From NCBI GenBank assembly GCA_019426215.1, contig CM033392.1, forward strand, positions 40,044,666-40,108,665: DNA of 64,000 bases, read 5' to 3'. Position 1 is the first letter of the stretch. Each line of letters starts with the position of its first letter. The stretch is from Buddleja alternifolia. Taxonomy: Eukaryota > Streptophyta > Magnoliopsida > Lamiales > Scrophulariaceae. Below the pieces are notes generated by a model that ran no database searches, had not been told where the DNA came from, and was given only the letters and a program-made list of their open reading frames with translations. Both the position numbers and the translations under genes were made by a program. This document shows, one piece after another, positions 1 through 11,116 of the stretch.

Positions 1-227
1 CAGATCTTCATTTAAGGTAAGTATTGGCTTGATTGATACTTGTCCCCAGCATTGCCTTATATAGATACGCGTTTTACCGCAAGTCTAGGTTGGCAGGTCT
101 TCCAGGTCTTCTAGCTCAGGTCGGACGTTTGCCAGGATGGACCTGAATTCACCAGCTTAGTGGGTTTTAACCCATTAAGCTTTGGACTTCCTTGGCTTGG
201 CCCAAGATCTGAATTCCACCTACATCA
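1..227 (-). repeat. 3' LTR of element 1 (partial)
   Basis: This matches the last 227 bp of the complete LTR at 10557-11116, ending in CCTACATCA on the plus strand. The rest of the LTR and its target-site duplication are left of the window. Confidence 0.92.
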
Positions 228-245
228 ATAGTCCCCCCAACTCTG
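228..245 (-). promoter_or_regulatory. polypurine tract of element 1
   Basis: Directly next to the LTR end, the minus strand reads GAGTTGGGGGGACTAT, a purine-rich stretch in the position where plus-strand DNA synthesis is primed. Confidence 0.75.
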
Positions 246-830
246 TAGTTTGACTCGTCAAGCTGCGAGAGTTGAAAAGAGAAAATTCGGGCTAAGCTGA
301 CCTAAATACCGGGAGACACCCGGCTGTTCCAGCTGAAGAGTCGGAACGATCTCCATAGGTGGGTGTAAGAAACCCTAACGCTGATTTGATAGACAAGACT
401 GCGTCGGTTGAGCTTCCCCATGCTTGGTAGGTCTTTGACGGCTCCTGGGAGATCGCACCTCATCATTACGCTAGTTTTCCTGCTGCCATCACTGCCCTCC
501 TTCTTGGACGTTGAGATCAGGCCACGTGTAGGGTTAATAACTTAACTCGCCCTTTTCCCAGGCTTGCCTTCCTTTTCGGATGAACTCTTTTCAAAAGATA
601 TTCAGTTACCAAAACTGATTTCTTTCCTTCCATATCCCTCCGTCTGTCTCCTTTAAGAAATCTTCCCACTTTCTTCTCCACTCCTAGCTCTTTTCATCCT
701 TCAAGTTGGCAGTTACTCCACGTTCGCCGCACATCTCTAGGTATTTATCCTCCTTTATTTTCTTGCTTTTTTGTTATTGTTGTTACAAATCGTCCTTTTT
801 GTGTTGGTTTTGCTTAGTCTCTTTGCCAAT
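246..830 (+). promoter_or_regulatory. upstream and 5' leader region of the antisense gene in element 1
   Basis: No retrotransposon domain is visible here. A G-box/ABRE core CACGTG lies at 523-528 and pyrimidine-rich DNA follows at about 600-720. A plausible 5'-UTR intron runs from GT at 741 (CTCTAG|GTATTT) to AG at 817 (TTGCTTAG|TC), just before the likely start codon at 831. Together this looks like a promoter and leader for the plus-strand gene that follows. Promoter activity is inferred, not shown. Confidence 0.4.
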
Positions 831-3176
831 ATGTCAAATAGTTTAGATTCAGACTCCCAAAATTATACCGATCCTATGAATCTGTTGGAACCCGACGCCA
901 TGGCTATGGCCGCGAGTTCCTCGTCTCTTCCTTCGATAGAGGCTTCGTTTAGTGCTACCCAGGTTTTGAGAAATGTAGACTTTGTGGATCTTTCTTCCTC
1001 GAACGGCCGCGGTGGAGCAAAACTCCCCTCCCTAACTCCTAGTGTTAACTCCGAGGCATGGCAGGCTGGTTCTCCCTCAGATAATGAGGATTTGAACCTT
1101 CCTGACCCAGACGCTCTAAGGGACGTAGATTTAGCTATTTTAAATAGCCGGGAAAAAGCTTTAATCGCCCGGAACACCTCCTTCTGGGAAGTCTTCACCT
1201 CTAGGTTTACCCCTAAGCAAGGACAGATTATACGCCAAAACTACGGTATTTCGACTGCTTATAAAATTGTGGTTCCATCTGCGAATGATAGGCCCCATCG
1301 CCCACCTCCAGGTTTTACATGCTTTTACGTAGCTCAACTTCGCGCAGGTCTGCGCTTTCCCATTCCTCCTTTGTTCGTCTCCATAGTTAACAAATTTAGG
1401 CTTCCCCTAAACTAGCTGGCTCCCAACGCTATTCGCATAATGGCGGGCTTCTCCGTGCTCCCCAGAGTTTAGGTCACACACCCACCTTTGATTCTTTTAT
1501 GCCCTGTTTCTTCCCCGTGCATCTTCTACCGAGGGAGGGGTTCTCTATTTTACTTCTCGCAAGCAAACATTGTTCATAGGCTCATATCCTACTGCCGAGA
1601 AGGAGTGGAAGAAAAATTATTTTTTCATATCCCCTCCCGAGGATGAAGAGTGGGATTTTCGCCGTGAATTCCTTGACCGCATTGAGGGTTCCAATGCTTA
1701 TCACGTTCGCGCCATGCCTTTCATTTATAAGAGTTTGTTAGCCTACATGAATTGGCAGCCTAGAGACTTGGGGAAATTGACTGATCCCCGTCTCTTGTAT
1801 CTGTTTGGATTAAGCCCTGTGCAGGTTGATATGCAGGGCGAGACTTTAGGTAGTCTAGCTTTGTGCTTGTTCCACTTATTCTATGTTTTCGTCTTTTGTA
1901 TGCTGATGTTGGTTTTGTTTTCTTTGGTCAGAGCAACTAATGGATGCTACTCGAGCTGCCGAGGCTTTGAAGCGCAGAGGGAAGCTGACTGGAGGTCCAC
2001 CTCCAGCTCTTCCTCTACCTCCCCCAGGTGGTCCGCCCCTGGGTGCGATTCAGGTGGCTGTCCCTTCATCCCAGGCTCAAGCTGCTACAGGTCGTCCAGG
2101 TCGGGACCAGCACTGGCTAAGGAGATAGTCACAGGCAAACGTCCAGCTGACCTGGATGCTTCCTCCAATGCTCCTCCTACAAAACGTCGTGGCTCTGAGG
2201 GGAATCTCAGAGATTTCCTGCCTCAATTCTCATTTGCTACTCTTGATCCACCAGCTTTGCGGATGCGCTCTAGAGCTCAGGATATGCCACCTCAATCTAT
2301 TTTGATGACCTAAGATCGTGCCACCCTACGGGAATACTTGAAGAGTTTGATTAACCCTTTGGATCGCCATCATCTGTCCTCCCTTCCCCGCCAAGAAGTC
2401 ATGGATATGACTTTAGAAGTTGCCCCGAAGGTACGTTATCATTTGGGTTTATTCAGCTCTGCTGTCTTTTAAAGTTCCACATTTTTTAACTTATTCCTTG
2501 CATACGCAGTTTTTCCAGCTATTTGTCCAGTCCTACCTGGACCTGGACCGCTTAGATGAGTCAAGGAGCTGGACAAAAAACTGAACAAACTCAAACAGGC
2601 CCAGCAGACCTGGGAGGAGAAAGAGCAAAAAATGCTCAAAGATTTGCAGGTTCACGAATCTCGCTACAACAAGGTTGCAGCCAAAGCTAAGGAGCTGGCC
2701 AAGGAGAAGAAAGCTATCCTGGATAGCCAGGCTACCCAGCTGCGGGAGGCCTTGAGCAAAGAACGCCAAGCCTGGTTAGAGGCCTTTCCTGAGTCGGAGG
2801 AGGGTGAAGCTTTGCTTCCTGCTCAGAAAGCAGCCCTCCTGACTTCTGATGAATTTGCTGCTAAGGTGGATGACCAATCCCTGGAATTCTTCTTCAAGGG
2901 GTTTGATTGGTGCGTTTCTCAATTCCGAGCTCAGGGCTACCCCCTGCTGGCAGCTCTACCTCCTTCCTGGATTCCGCCGCAGTTTTTATGGCTCACTCCA
3001 AGGGTGAAGAGCCTCCTGCTCCCTCAGAGGATCCTCTTCCGATCTCTCCCATGACTCCCCTTGTGGCTATCCAACCTGAAGGTACCGTGGTCGAACCGCC
3101 CTCAGCTGCGGACATAACTCCTTCTGGCCAGGTGGATGATACACCTGCGGGGGTTGAGACTAACCCCGCAGCATAA
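831..3176 (+). pseudogene. antisense ORF of element 1: gypsy-type transposon domain plus coiled coil, degenerate
   Basis: This gene reads opposite to gag-pol. The likely start is ATG 831; the hydrophobic residues encoded from 771 fall in a predicted 5'-UTR intron and are not a signal peptide. An N-terminal part with the motif PGFTCFYVAQLRAGLRFP resembles the Pfam family called putative gypsy type transposon (PF04195). It is broken by a TAG at 1413, a second stop near 1470 and a frameshift before 1570. Codons then continue (EWKKNYFFISPPEDEEW) to a probable donor near 1825, a proline-rich part from 1940, a basic PPTKRRG motif, an intron from about 2431 to 2510, and a Lys/Glu-rich coiled coil (2570-2790). 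A frameshift near 2940 leads to the C-terminus ending at 3176. Its function is unknown. Similar antisense genes are known in plant Tat/Grande-like elements. Confidence 0.75.
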
Positions 3177-4506
3177 TCCTTTAAGAAGATTGGTGGTGGG
3201 TTTTGTTTGGGCAGAGCTAGCCCCTCGTACAATCTTTCTCCACTATTTGTTTTGGGCATATATAGCCCCCTTCTGGACAATTTTAATTTCTGTTTTTGCG
3301 TTCCGCCCGCCTAGCTTTAGGCAAAGATATTTTGTGTTGGTTCTTTCTCCTTAAGGAAGTATTAGGAATATGCTTTAATGTGCTTCCTTTCTTGTTCCTG
3401 CATTTTACACAGTTTATTTCATGATCTTTTTAATGTGCATGATTATACTTACTTGCACATTCATTGGAGTGCCTCTGTACACCATTTCCTGAGGATGTCT
3501 GCTGTTTTACCTGAAAATTTTGAACATGCAAAACTCGTTGTTTCCCTTACGGGAGGTAGGTTAGTTAGCCCTGCCAGTTGGTTTAATCGTTTGGTTATCA
3601 AATGATATTGACAATCTCTTTTCAACATTCAACATATAAATAAAGCTCAAAGTGTTAAATATTGTGAGACAATGCTTACTACTTTCTACAGTCACACATG
3701 TGCTTTCCTTTCGAGCATAGGAATCCTTCCTGAAAGATATTAAACAGACAAACATCCCTTCCACGGATTACATTGCTAGGTTTACCTTAATAAGTTTTGA
3801 TAGAGCCCTAGTTGGGCCATAGCTTCCAGCTAGTCCACGGTGCGACCGCGGAGACTTGCCCTTCCCTCGCACGGTCATGCAGTCGTGGAGACCTGCCAAT
3901 CTCATGCAGTTGTGGAGACCTGCTAATCTCATGCAGTCGTGGAGACCTGCCAATCTCATTTTTCACCTTCCGCTCCACGGCTCACAGCTGGCTAGCCTGC
4001 TACCGTTGGCATCCTTCCTTATACTCTCTTTTCCCGATTTTCCCATCTTGTTTCAGCCAGGAGCGGGAGAATTAGTCCCCTCCGCCAGCCTTATATCTCC
4101 AGCCAACCTTGTAACTTCCTTAACCCCGGTCTTCCAATGCGAGTTGGTCACAGAATTATTCCCAGAATAACTCCGCACCAACCCACCCTTATATCCTCTT
4201 GGTATGGGGCCATCGGATTCGAAGCCGCAGGCCGCCTGACTTAACAAATCCCGGCTACACAACCAGGTGGTGCATCCTAGCTCCGACTACCTCCCAATCC
4301 ACCAACTCCCCCTTACTCCTATTCACAGTTTCATAAGCATATAACCATACACTCACCTAATCGTACATATGTATATTCTTGTAATTTTCATAATAAAACA
4401 AAGAAAACTCTTACTAATAATTTTTGTGGAGCTCTGCATCCAATCCTGCAGTAGGTGTGTTACATTCTTCCAAGTATTCCTATAAAAGACTCAACTTATA
4501 ATAGCG
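3177..4506. other. spacer between antisense gene and integrase of element 1
   Basis: I see no conserved coding region here. It holds the 3' end of the convergent antisense gene and the 3' end of pol, a 27-bp tandem array at 3875-3959, and AT-rich DNA near 4330-4430. The short reading frames (for example those through 3768-4262) are made by the tandem repeat. Confidence 0.6.
3875..3959. repeat. 27-bp tandem repeat, three copies
   Basis: The unit begins TCATGCAGTCGTGGAGACC and starts at 3875, 3902 and 3929, followed by a short partial copy. The copies differ by only two or three bases. Because 27 is a multiple of three, the repeat stays open in several frames, which explains the repetitive short ORFs on both strands. 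Confidence 0.93.
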
Positions 4507-5846
4507 TCAACCAAGATAAAGAACACTTAGACATAATTTTTTTTTAAGATTTTGAATATTCCAAGGGCGAGGGAGTGGTTTTTCCTTGCCATCCACCAAC
4601 TCATAAGCTCCTCTTGCTACCACCTTGACCACTGTGTAGGGACCTTCCCAATTAGGGTCCATCTTTCCCACCGTACGGACAACATCTACCCTCTTTAGCA
4701 CCAGGTCTCCCACCTGGAGAACCCGTGTCTTCACTTTTACTCCTTGAGCTCTTTGGACTCTCTGCTTGTATTTCTCCATTCGTAGGTATGCCCTCGTCCT
4801 GCTTTCCTCGATCAAATCCAGCTCTTCTCTCAACCTATCCTCATTCTGTTCCGGATCAAAATACCTGACCCGGTGGGTCGGTATTCTGACCTACGCAGGT
4901 ATGACAGCTTCGGCTCCGTACACCAGGTTGAAAGAACTCTCTCCTGTAGTGGACTTGGGAGTGGTCCGATATGACCGCAATACAGATTGTAGCTCATCTA
5001 CCCAATTCCCTCCCGCTCCCTCCAGTCTATTAGACCGAGGTTTCAGTTTTTGTAGATAGGTTAGCAACACATTCATAAAGGAGGTTTATAGCTTTGGATG
5101 ATAAATTTAAAACAAGAAAATTGGTGCAAACAAAGGGATTTCAAGTGCGCGTACTTGGTTTTTAAACCTTGTACTATAATTCTATTAGTGACCTTGACCT
5201 GACCATTGGTTTGAGGATAGGCTACTGAGCTGAAGCACTGCTGGATTCCCATCTCCTCACACCAGTTCCTCAGCTTTGCTCCGCTAAATTGTCGTTCGTT
5301 ATCAGCTACGATCTCTCTAGGTATGCTGAATCGGCACACTATGTTCCTGCACAAGAATCAGATAACTTCTGCCTCTGTGATCCGGTCTAGAGCTTCAGCT
5401 TCCACCCACTTGCTGAAATAATCTACTAGCACTAGTAGAAACTTCTTTTGGGCCTTTGCTATAGGGAAAGGCCCTACAATATCCATGCCCCACCTTGCAA
5501 ATGGGCAAGGGACATTCATCGTCCGCATTATTTCCGCAGGTTAGTGGATGAGGTTGGCGTACACCTGGCACTGTTCACACTTACTCACCGGCTCAGCCGC
5601 ATCTTCTTTTAAGGTAGGCCAAAAGTATCCAGCTCTGAGTGCTTTCCCGGCTAGGGCAGCCCCTCCTATATGGCTGCCGCAACACCCTTCATGGACTTCC
5701 CTGAGCACGTAATCTCCTTCTTCCTTGGATACACACCTCAGATGCGGCTGAACAAATGCTTTCTTATAGAGGATTCCGTCGATCATGGTGAATCTAGGTG
5801 CTCGTGTGAGCAACCTTTGTTTGGTGTTTTGTTCTTCGGGTAACAC
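4507..5846 (-). pseudogene. integrase of element 1 (broken)
   Basis: Read on the minus strand: an N-terminal HHCC zinc-binding part (5846-5541, with HEGCCGSHIGG and CEQCQ), the catalytic core (5354-5073, with IVADNERQFSG and a downstream SVAYPQTNGQ), and a C-terminal chromatin/DNA-binding part (4833-4507, VGDLVLKRVDV and NWEGPYTVVKV). An insertion or rearrangement at about 5075-5160 and several frame changes split it into pieces. The enzyme would insert the cDNA into host DNA. Confidence 0.88.
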
Positions 5847-5939
5847 TGCATTCGCGAAGTACTGAGTTAATTCGGTCCCCTAGTCGTCTCCTTCCTCCAT
5901 CTGCATGACCTCCTCGTCGCAGCTGGATCTTGTTACGGA

Positions 5940-6416
5940 CTAGATGGTGATTTGCCGTGTCTTGCACTCGGTGATAGAGCTACCCAGCTTTGATAGGTAG
6001 TCTGCTTTGGCATTTTCAGCTCGAGGTATTTGGTGTACCTCCAGCTTATCGGAGTTTCTTCGTAATGTATCTATGGTTTTTAGATACTCCATCATTCTTC
6101 TTTCTTTGGCTTCATATTCCCCCTCTATTTGTTTTATCACGAGCTGCGAATCTGAATATGCTATCAGATTCCTAGCTCTTCCTTTGAGTGCCATTTGGAG
6201 GCTTATGATGAAGGTCTCATATTCTGCTTCATTGTTACTTGCCTTGAACTCGAATTTGATGGCATACTCAAGTTGGTCGCCCTCAGGTGTGGTGAGTACC
6301 ACACCTGCGCCACTTCCATTTTGCGTAGCTGAGCTGTCCACGTGCAATAGCCATACCTTATCTTCTTTTTCTTCCGCCACATCAGGTTTGGTCATTTCCG
6401 TGATAAAATCTGCCAA
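5940..6416 (-). pseudogene. second (archaeal-type) RNase H domain of element 1
   Basis: The protein has the RNase H fold signature LHVDSSATQNGSGAGVVL, then EAEYETFIISLQMAL, SDSQLVIKQIEGEYEA and a C-terminal RAENAKADYLSKL. The catalytic set Asp-Glu-Asp-Asp is visible. It is distinct from the usual Ty3 RNase H fused to RT upstream, and a second RNase H in this place is characteristic of Tat elements. It lies between RT-RNase H and integrase. A stop separates it from the neighbouring frames. Confidence 0.88.
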
Positions 6417-6488
6417 AATTTGTGACTTTATTGATGTTCGCGCCGCATACTCTACCTCGAATTCTCCTAGCTCGACCGCCCACTTGAC

Positions 6489-7947
6489 TTACCTCCCTGA
6501 CGCTATAGCTTTCCCCAGCACAGTGCTGAGTGGCTGGTTGGTCTTGACTATGATTTTGTATGTTAGGAAATATAGCTTCAACCTTCTTGCCGTTATCACT
6601 AAGGCAAATGCCACTTTCTCAATTTCAGAGTATCTCATCTCCGCATCACTAAGGACTTTGCTAATGTAGTATACTGGCTTCTCAATTGTCCCCTCTTCCC
6701 GGACTAAGACCGTGCTGACAGCTTTGTCAGCTACCGCTATATACAATATTAGCGGTTCACCAAGTGCAGGCTTGGTCAACAGCGGAATTTGACTTAGATA
6801 TTCCTTCAAGTCAGCAAAGGCTTGCTGGCATTCCTTCGTCCAACTGAAGCCTTCAGCTTTTTGCAATATCTTGAAGAACGGCAGACTCTTTTCGGCAAAT
6901 TTGGAAATAAAACGACTTAGGGCAGTGATTCGTTCCGTCAATCTTTGCACCTCATTGACATCCCGAGGTTCCGCCATGTTCTGGATTGCTTTGATCTTTT
7001 CAGGATTAACTTCTATCCCCCTCTCCATAACCATATACCCGAGGAATTCTCCTTCCTTGATTCCGAAAGCGCACTTTGCTGGATTCAATTTCATTTGGTA
7101 CTTTCTCAATGTCTCGAAGGTTTGTTGTAAATCGTGTACATGCGTGCTGGTAGCTCGACTTTTCACCACCATGTCATCAACGTATACCTCGATATTCTTC
7201 CCAATCTGGTCACGAAACATCATATCCACCAACCTTTGATAGGTTGCTCCCGCGTTCTTTAATCCGAAGGGCATGACCATGTAACAATATGTTCCAAAGG
7301 TAGTTATAAAACTAACTTTTCTTTGGTCTTCTTCATCCTAAGGTATCTGATGATACCCACTTTGTGCAAAATGGTGCTTAATAGTTCGAATCTAGCTGTG
7401 GAGTCCACCAGCTGGTCTATCCACAGCAATGGGTAGTGGTCTTTGGGACATGCATTGTTCAAATTGCGGAAGTCAATGCACATCCTCCATTTTGATCCTC
7501 CTTTGGGCACCAAGACCACATTGGAGACCCACTCGGGGAATTGAATCTCGGCAATGTGCCTGGCCTTTAAGAGCTTATCCAGCTCAGCACTGACTATGGT
7601 ATCCTTCTCTGGCCCGAAGTGCCTCTTTTTTTTATGACCGGCTTCGCATCAGGATATACATTCAGATGGTGTTGTATGACTGCTGGGCTAATCCCTACCA
7701 GGTCGTTGGCTGACCAAGAAAATACATCTGCGTAGCTACGCAGTGTTGCTATCAGTTCCTCCCTTACCTCAGGCTGTAGATGTGATCCTATCCTGACAGC
7801 TTTATCCGCCTCCCCTGGTACGAGTTCTATGCTCATGAGTTCCCCCACTGGCTCGACGTGGGCTGAAACTATCTTCCTTTCTGTTCCGCCAACCTCTAGG
7901 CCAGCTTTGTTAGGTTTGCGCTTCTTGTTCTCCGGAGGATTGTCCAC
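6489..7947 (-). pseudogene. reverse transcriptase and first RNase H of element 1 (frameshifted)
   Basis: From 7947 down: a linker (HHLNVYPDAKPV), the RT fingers (KWRMCIDFRNLNNACPKD at 7519-7304), then VMPFGLKNAGATYQRLVD and the catalytic YVDD box (VYVDDMVVKS), thumb and connection, and the Ty3-type RNase H (KPVYYISKVLSDAE, TNQPLSTVL) ending near 6489. A frameshift around 7300-7370 destroys the segment that should hold the first RT catalytic Asp, where DAFSGYHQI-like sequence is expected. The first RNase H keeps its fold but lacks the usual first Asp (YIAVAD). Confidence 0.92.
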
Positions 7948-7965
7948 TTGTTTGAGTGAGGCAAC

Positions 7966-8457
7966 TTAACACTTTCGGGATTGCTGTTGATCTCCCAAGA
8001 CCTCTCCTACATCTTCGGGTGTGGGAAACTTAATCTTCATATGTGGTATGGAGATGACAGCTTCGAATAAGACCAAGGCAGGTCTCCCTAGTATCACGCT
8101 ATATGCGGACGGTGTGTCTACGACTAAAAATTTAGTCAGCGTGGTCTTTTTCTTTTGCTCCACCCCTAAGGTCAGGGGTAGAGTGATCCGTCCCACAGGT
8201 TGTACCACCTCTCCCACGAAGCCAAATAGCGAGGTTTTCGCTTCCTCCAGCTTGGTATGCCCCAAGTTCATCTGCCGGTGTGCCTGATAGAATAGGATGT
8301 CAACTGAACTGCCACTATCGATGAAGATTCGCTGTACATCGTAGTTGGCTATATTTGCTGTAATGACTAAAGCATCATTATGTGGGGTTAAGACGCTCCT
8401 GAAGTCCTCTGGTCCAAAGCAAATCTCCTGTCTAGGTCTACTTTGGCTGACGTTCAT
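7966..8457 (-). pseudogene. retropepsin-like aspartic protease of element 1
   Basis: The active-site motif IFIDSGSSVDILF is present, with a typical later VILGRPAL motif. The length, about 160 residues, fits a plant Ty3/gypsy protease. It lies between gag and RT in the element order. Nothing obvious is missing within it, but the reading frame is separated from gag and RT by stops. Confidence 0.88.
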
Positions 8458-8541
8458 ATAAAAGACAGGTGTATTTTCTACCCCCCCTTACTTGTCTCTT
8501 TAGGGATCTCTTAGTTTCTTCCCCTACTAAACCACCTGCAA

Positions 8542-10474
8542 TCATATGTATCGTAGCTCGACCTTTCGCGTTGACCTCTTTTTGATCCTGCTTTCCCCAA
8601 GTTTTAGGTAATTTATTGATCTGCTGAGGAAAATTTCCTTTTCCTCCGAGGCCAGCTCTTCCTGCCCCTCGTCCCTGCCATCTTCCTGGCGCTCCTCTTC
8701 CTCTTCCCCAGGTTCCTTTTCCTTGAGCTGAGCTTGATCCTCCTCTTGCATACTGATTATTGTTTCAGATAACGAACTCCTTCATGTAGCCTAACCTAGC
8801 TAGCCGTTGGATCTCCTCCAGTTCGGGACAAGCATCTGTGTCATGGCCATACTCCCTATGGTACCGGCAATACATCCTGCAAATTGGATTCTGTGGACCT
8901 TTGTCCGCTCCTTCAGGCCACTATACAAAGTTTTTCTCCTCGACCATCAATTGTTCATTTCTAGAGCCCCTCAAAGGTATGTACGCAGTCCTGGCTCTTA
9001 TGATGGGTCCAGGAGCAGGTCCTAGAACCCAGCTCCTTCCTCCATTCTTGTGAGCCTTGCCCTGTCCTTCATCTCCCAGCTTATCCCTTTTTGGATGGCC
9101 TTGCTCAACTCGTTTTGTCCGCTGAGCCTCCTCCATATTGACGTATTTCTCAGCTCTGCTGAGTAATTCATCAAAATCTCCAGCTGGTCTCTTGGTTAAA
9201 GACTTAAATAAGTCTCCCTCCCGGAGTCCTTGCGTGAAAGCACTAGCTTTCAAGTCCGTCGTAGCAGAGGGCACTTCTAGGGTAGCCGTGCTGAATCGTC
9301 TAACAAATGCCCTTAAAGTTTCATCCCCCCTCTGTTTGATATTAAACAGACGTAGCGGGGTTCTTCCATGTTTTTTGCTACTGGCGAACTGATGCATGAA
9401 CTTGGAGCTAAACTCCGCAAAGGATCCAATGACCCCTTCAGGTAGCTGATTGAACCACTGCTGGGCAGACCTAGCCAGCGTGGTTGAGAACACTCTACAC
9501 TTAATTGCATCGGAAAACCTATGCAGCAGGGCATAGTTCCGAAAAGTGTACAGGTGTTCTTCGGGATCGGTAGTACCAGCATAAGGTGTGATGGAAAGAC
9601 TCTTGAAGTCACGGGATAGCTTTTCCTTCATAATGGACTCCGAGAATGGAATTCCCCTATCCAACTGGGTTTTCCCAGCTGCCACCTTTTTCTCTATCTC
9701 CTCCATTCTCTTAGCCATGAGTTTAAGCTGATTTAGCTTATCCCGGGCTCTCTGCTTTGCTTCTCGATCTCCCCAAAGAGATTGGGCAGACTCATAATTA
9801 CTAACTTCATCCTCCAGGTCTCCCGCCTTGCCTGCCCAGCCCTGCGGCTGGCGATCTCGCAGATCTGTCTTTCTCATTGCATCAGGACGTTGTTGCCGCA
9901 CCTGAGGCGACTGACCTGGCATCTTATACGAGGGTACCCACCCTTCTTGCTCCTCTACTTCTTCCATGTTCATCCGGCGTATCTGGCGTCCCTCGGGAGC
10001 CCGATATTTCTTCTGGGGCTCGTTCTCGTCCTTGCCTTCCTCCTGCTCCAGGAAATCTCGCCTTCCTACTCTTTTTCCTTGGGGGGTGAAATCACCCTCC
10101 CCTCCTACTTTCTCGTATCTCGCCTTAGGCATTCCTTTTGGTGGCGGGGGTGTCAGGTTGCCCTCTTTCTGCAAATCCGGCATACCTGCAAGTTTGGATT
10201 GGAACGCAGCTGTAACAGCTTCGTCCACAATTCCTCTCAGCTTACTCACGATCAGATCCACCATGACCGCCTCACCCGGTGATCCTTCTTTCCCTTCTTT
10301 CTGCATCCTTGGTGAGCTTTCGCCCTCGGGATCATGCATTTCACCCGCCAAACGCCTAGCTAGCAAGGCTGGCTTTTCCGGGGCTGACCGATCTCCATCT
10401 CCCGGGGATATCAACGCCTTCTTTCCAGCATTACCTTCAACGTTCGTCCTCTCCCCTATGCCCTATTCTGCCAT
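8542..10474 (-). pseudogene. gag polyprotein of element 1 (several TAG stops)
   Basis: The natural start is probably ATG at 10474, but codon 4 is TAG. The rest runs open to a TAG at 8921-8923 and then continues in the same frame to the zinc knuckle MYCRYHREYGHDTDAC near 8860-8810. The central retrotransposon gag domain is clear (LHRFSDAIKCRVFSTTL, AQQWFNQLPEG, RAEKYVNMEEA). The N-terminal half is charged and glutamate-rich. Below 8751 a Glu-rich stretch leads toward the protease. The protein would form the virus-like particle and bind RNA. Confidence 0.9.
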
Positions 10475-10536
10475 CACAGCTTTGTTATATGAACACGTAA
10501 AAAATACTAAGCTTACCTCACGCCTTTGACTCAGAT

Positions 10537-10554
10537 TTTCCACAGACGGCGCCA
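10537..10554 (-). promoter_or_regulatory. primer binding site of element 1
   Basis: The minus strand reads TGGCGCCGTCTGTGGAAA two bases inside the 5' LTR. The same TGGCGCCGTCTGTGG core is at the PBS of elements 2 and 3. The tRNA was not assigned; only TGGCGCCGT is shared with the tRNA-Asp-type PBS of the Athila-like element. Confidence 0.8.
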
Positions 10555-10556
10555 AT

Positions 10557-11116
10557 TGATGTGTGTGGGTTTCACACCAACAATATACTTATATGAATAA
10601 TCGGGATAATAAGAGTGTAATGGTGAGATATAAAAAAGTAATGTAAATGCTATAATGTAAACGACAAGCGATTTAACGTGGTTCGGTCCAAAACTTAGAC
10701 CTACGTCCACGGAGATTCAAAGAGTGTCTGTACTGTGCTTGAGATGGGGTATTTATACACGTTTGAGGGGGTGGGGTAAATTATAGAAAGTCAGCTATAC
10801 TAATTATACACATGGGAATGGAATAAATCATCATTCTTCTAATTTTAGGGTGTATCTAATCATGGATCAATCATCATTAATGCCCCTCTACTGCCTAATC
10901 CCGCCAGATCTTCATTTAAGGTAAGCATTGGCTTGATTGATACTTGTCCCCAGCATTGCCTTATATAGATACGCGTTTTTCCGCAAGTCTAGGTTGGCAG
11001 GTCTTCCTGGTCTTCTAGCTCAGGTCGGACGTTTGCTAGGATGGACCTGAATTCACCAGCTTAATGGGCTTTGGATTTCCTCGGTTTGGCCTAAGATCTG
11101 AATTCCACCTACATCA
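10557..11116 (-). repeat. 5' LTR of element 1 (560 bp)
   Basis: The ends are TGATGTGTG and CCTACATCA on the plus strand, so the inverted terminal TGATGT/ACATCA is intact. The inner boundary is set by the PBS and the outer by the end of similarity with 1-227. By eye the two LTRs differ at only a few percent of positions, plus a deletion of about 20 bp near 11066. Confidence 0.93.

Larger units (their letters stand above)
1..11116 (-). mobile_element. Tat-type Ty3/gypsy LTR retrotransposon (element 1), 3' LTR cut by window edge
   Basis: The sequence at 1-227 recurs at 10890-11116 with few changes, and between them lie minus-strand gag, protease, RT, RNase H and integrase in the Ty3/gypsy order. 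A second RNase H between the first RNase H and integrase, a PBS starting TGGCGCCGTCTGTGG and an antisense gene before the 3' LTR are hallmarks of the plant Tat lineage. The right LTR has TGATGT...ACATCA ends. The flanking 5 bp on the right are CTCGT; the matching copy lies outside the window. All coding parts carry stops or frameshifts, so the copy looks dead. Confidence 0.93.

Noticed and set aside
771..830. Hydrophobic N-terminal signal-peptide-like stretch on the antisense gene
   Set aside because: It falls in a likely 5'-UTR intron (GT 741, AG 817); the better start is ATG at 831.
863..1198. 111-codon minus-strand frame
   Set aside because: It is the shadow of the antisense gene on the opposite strand, with no family resemblance.
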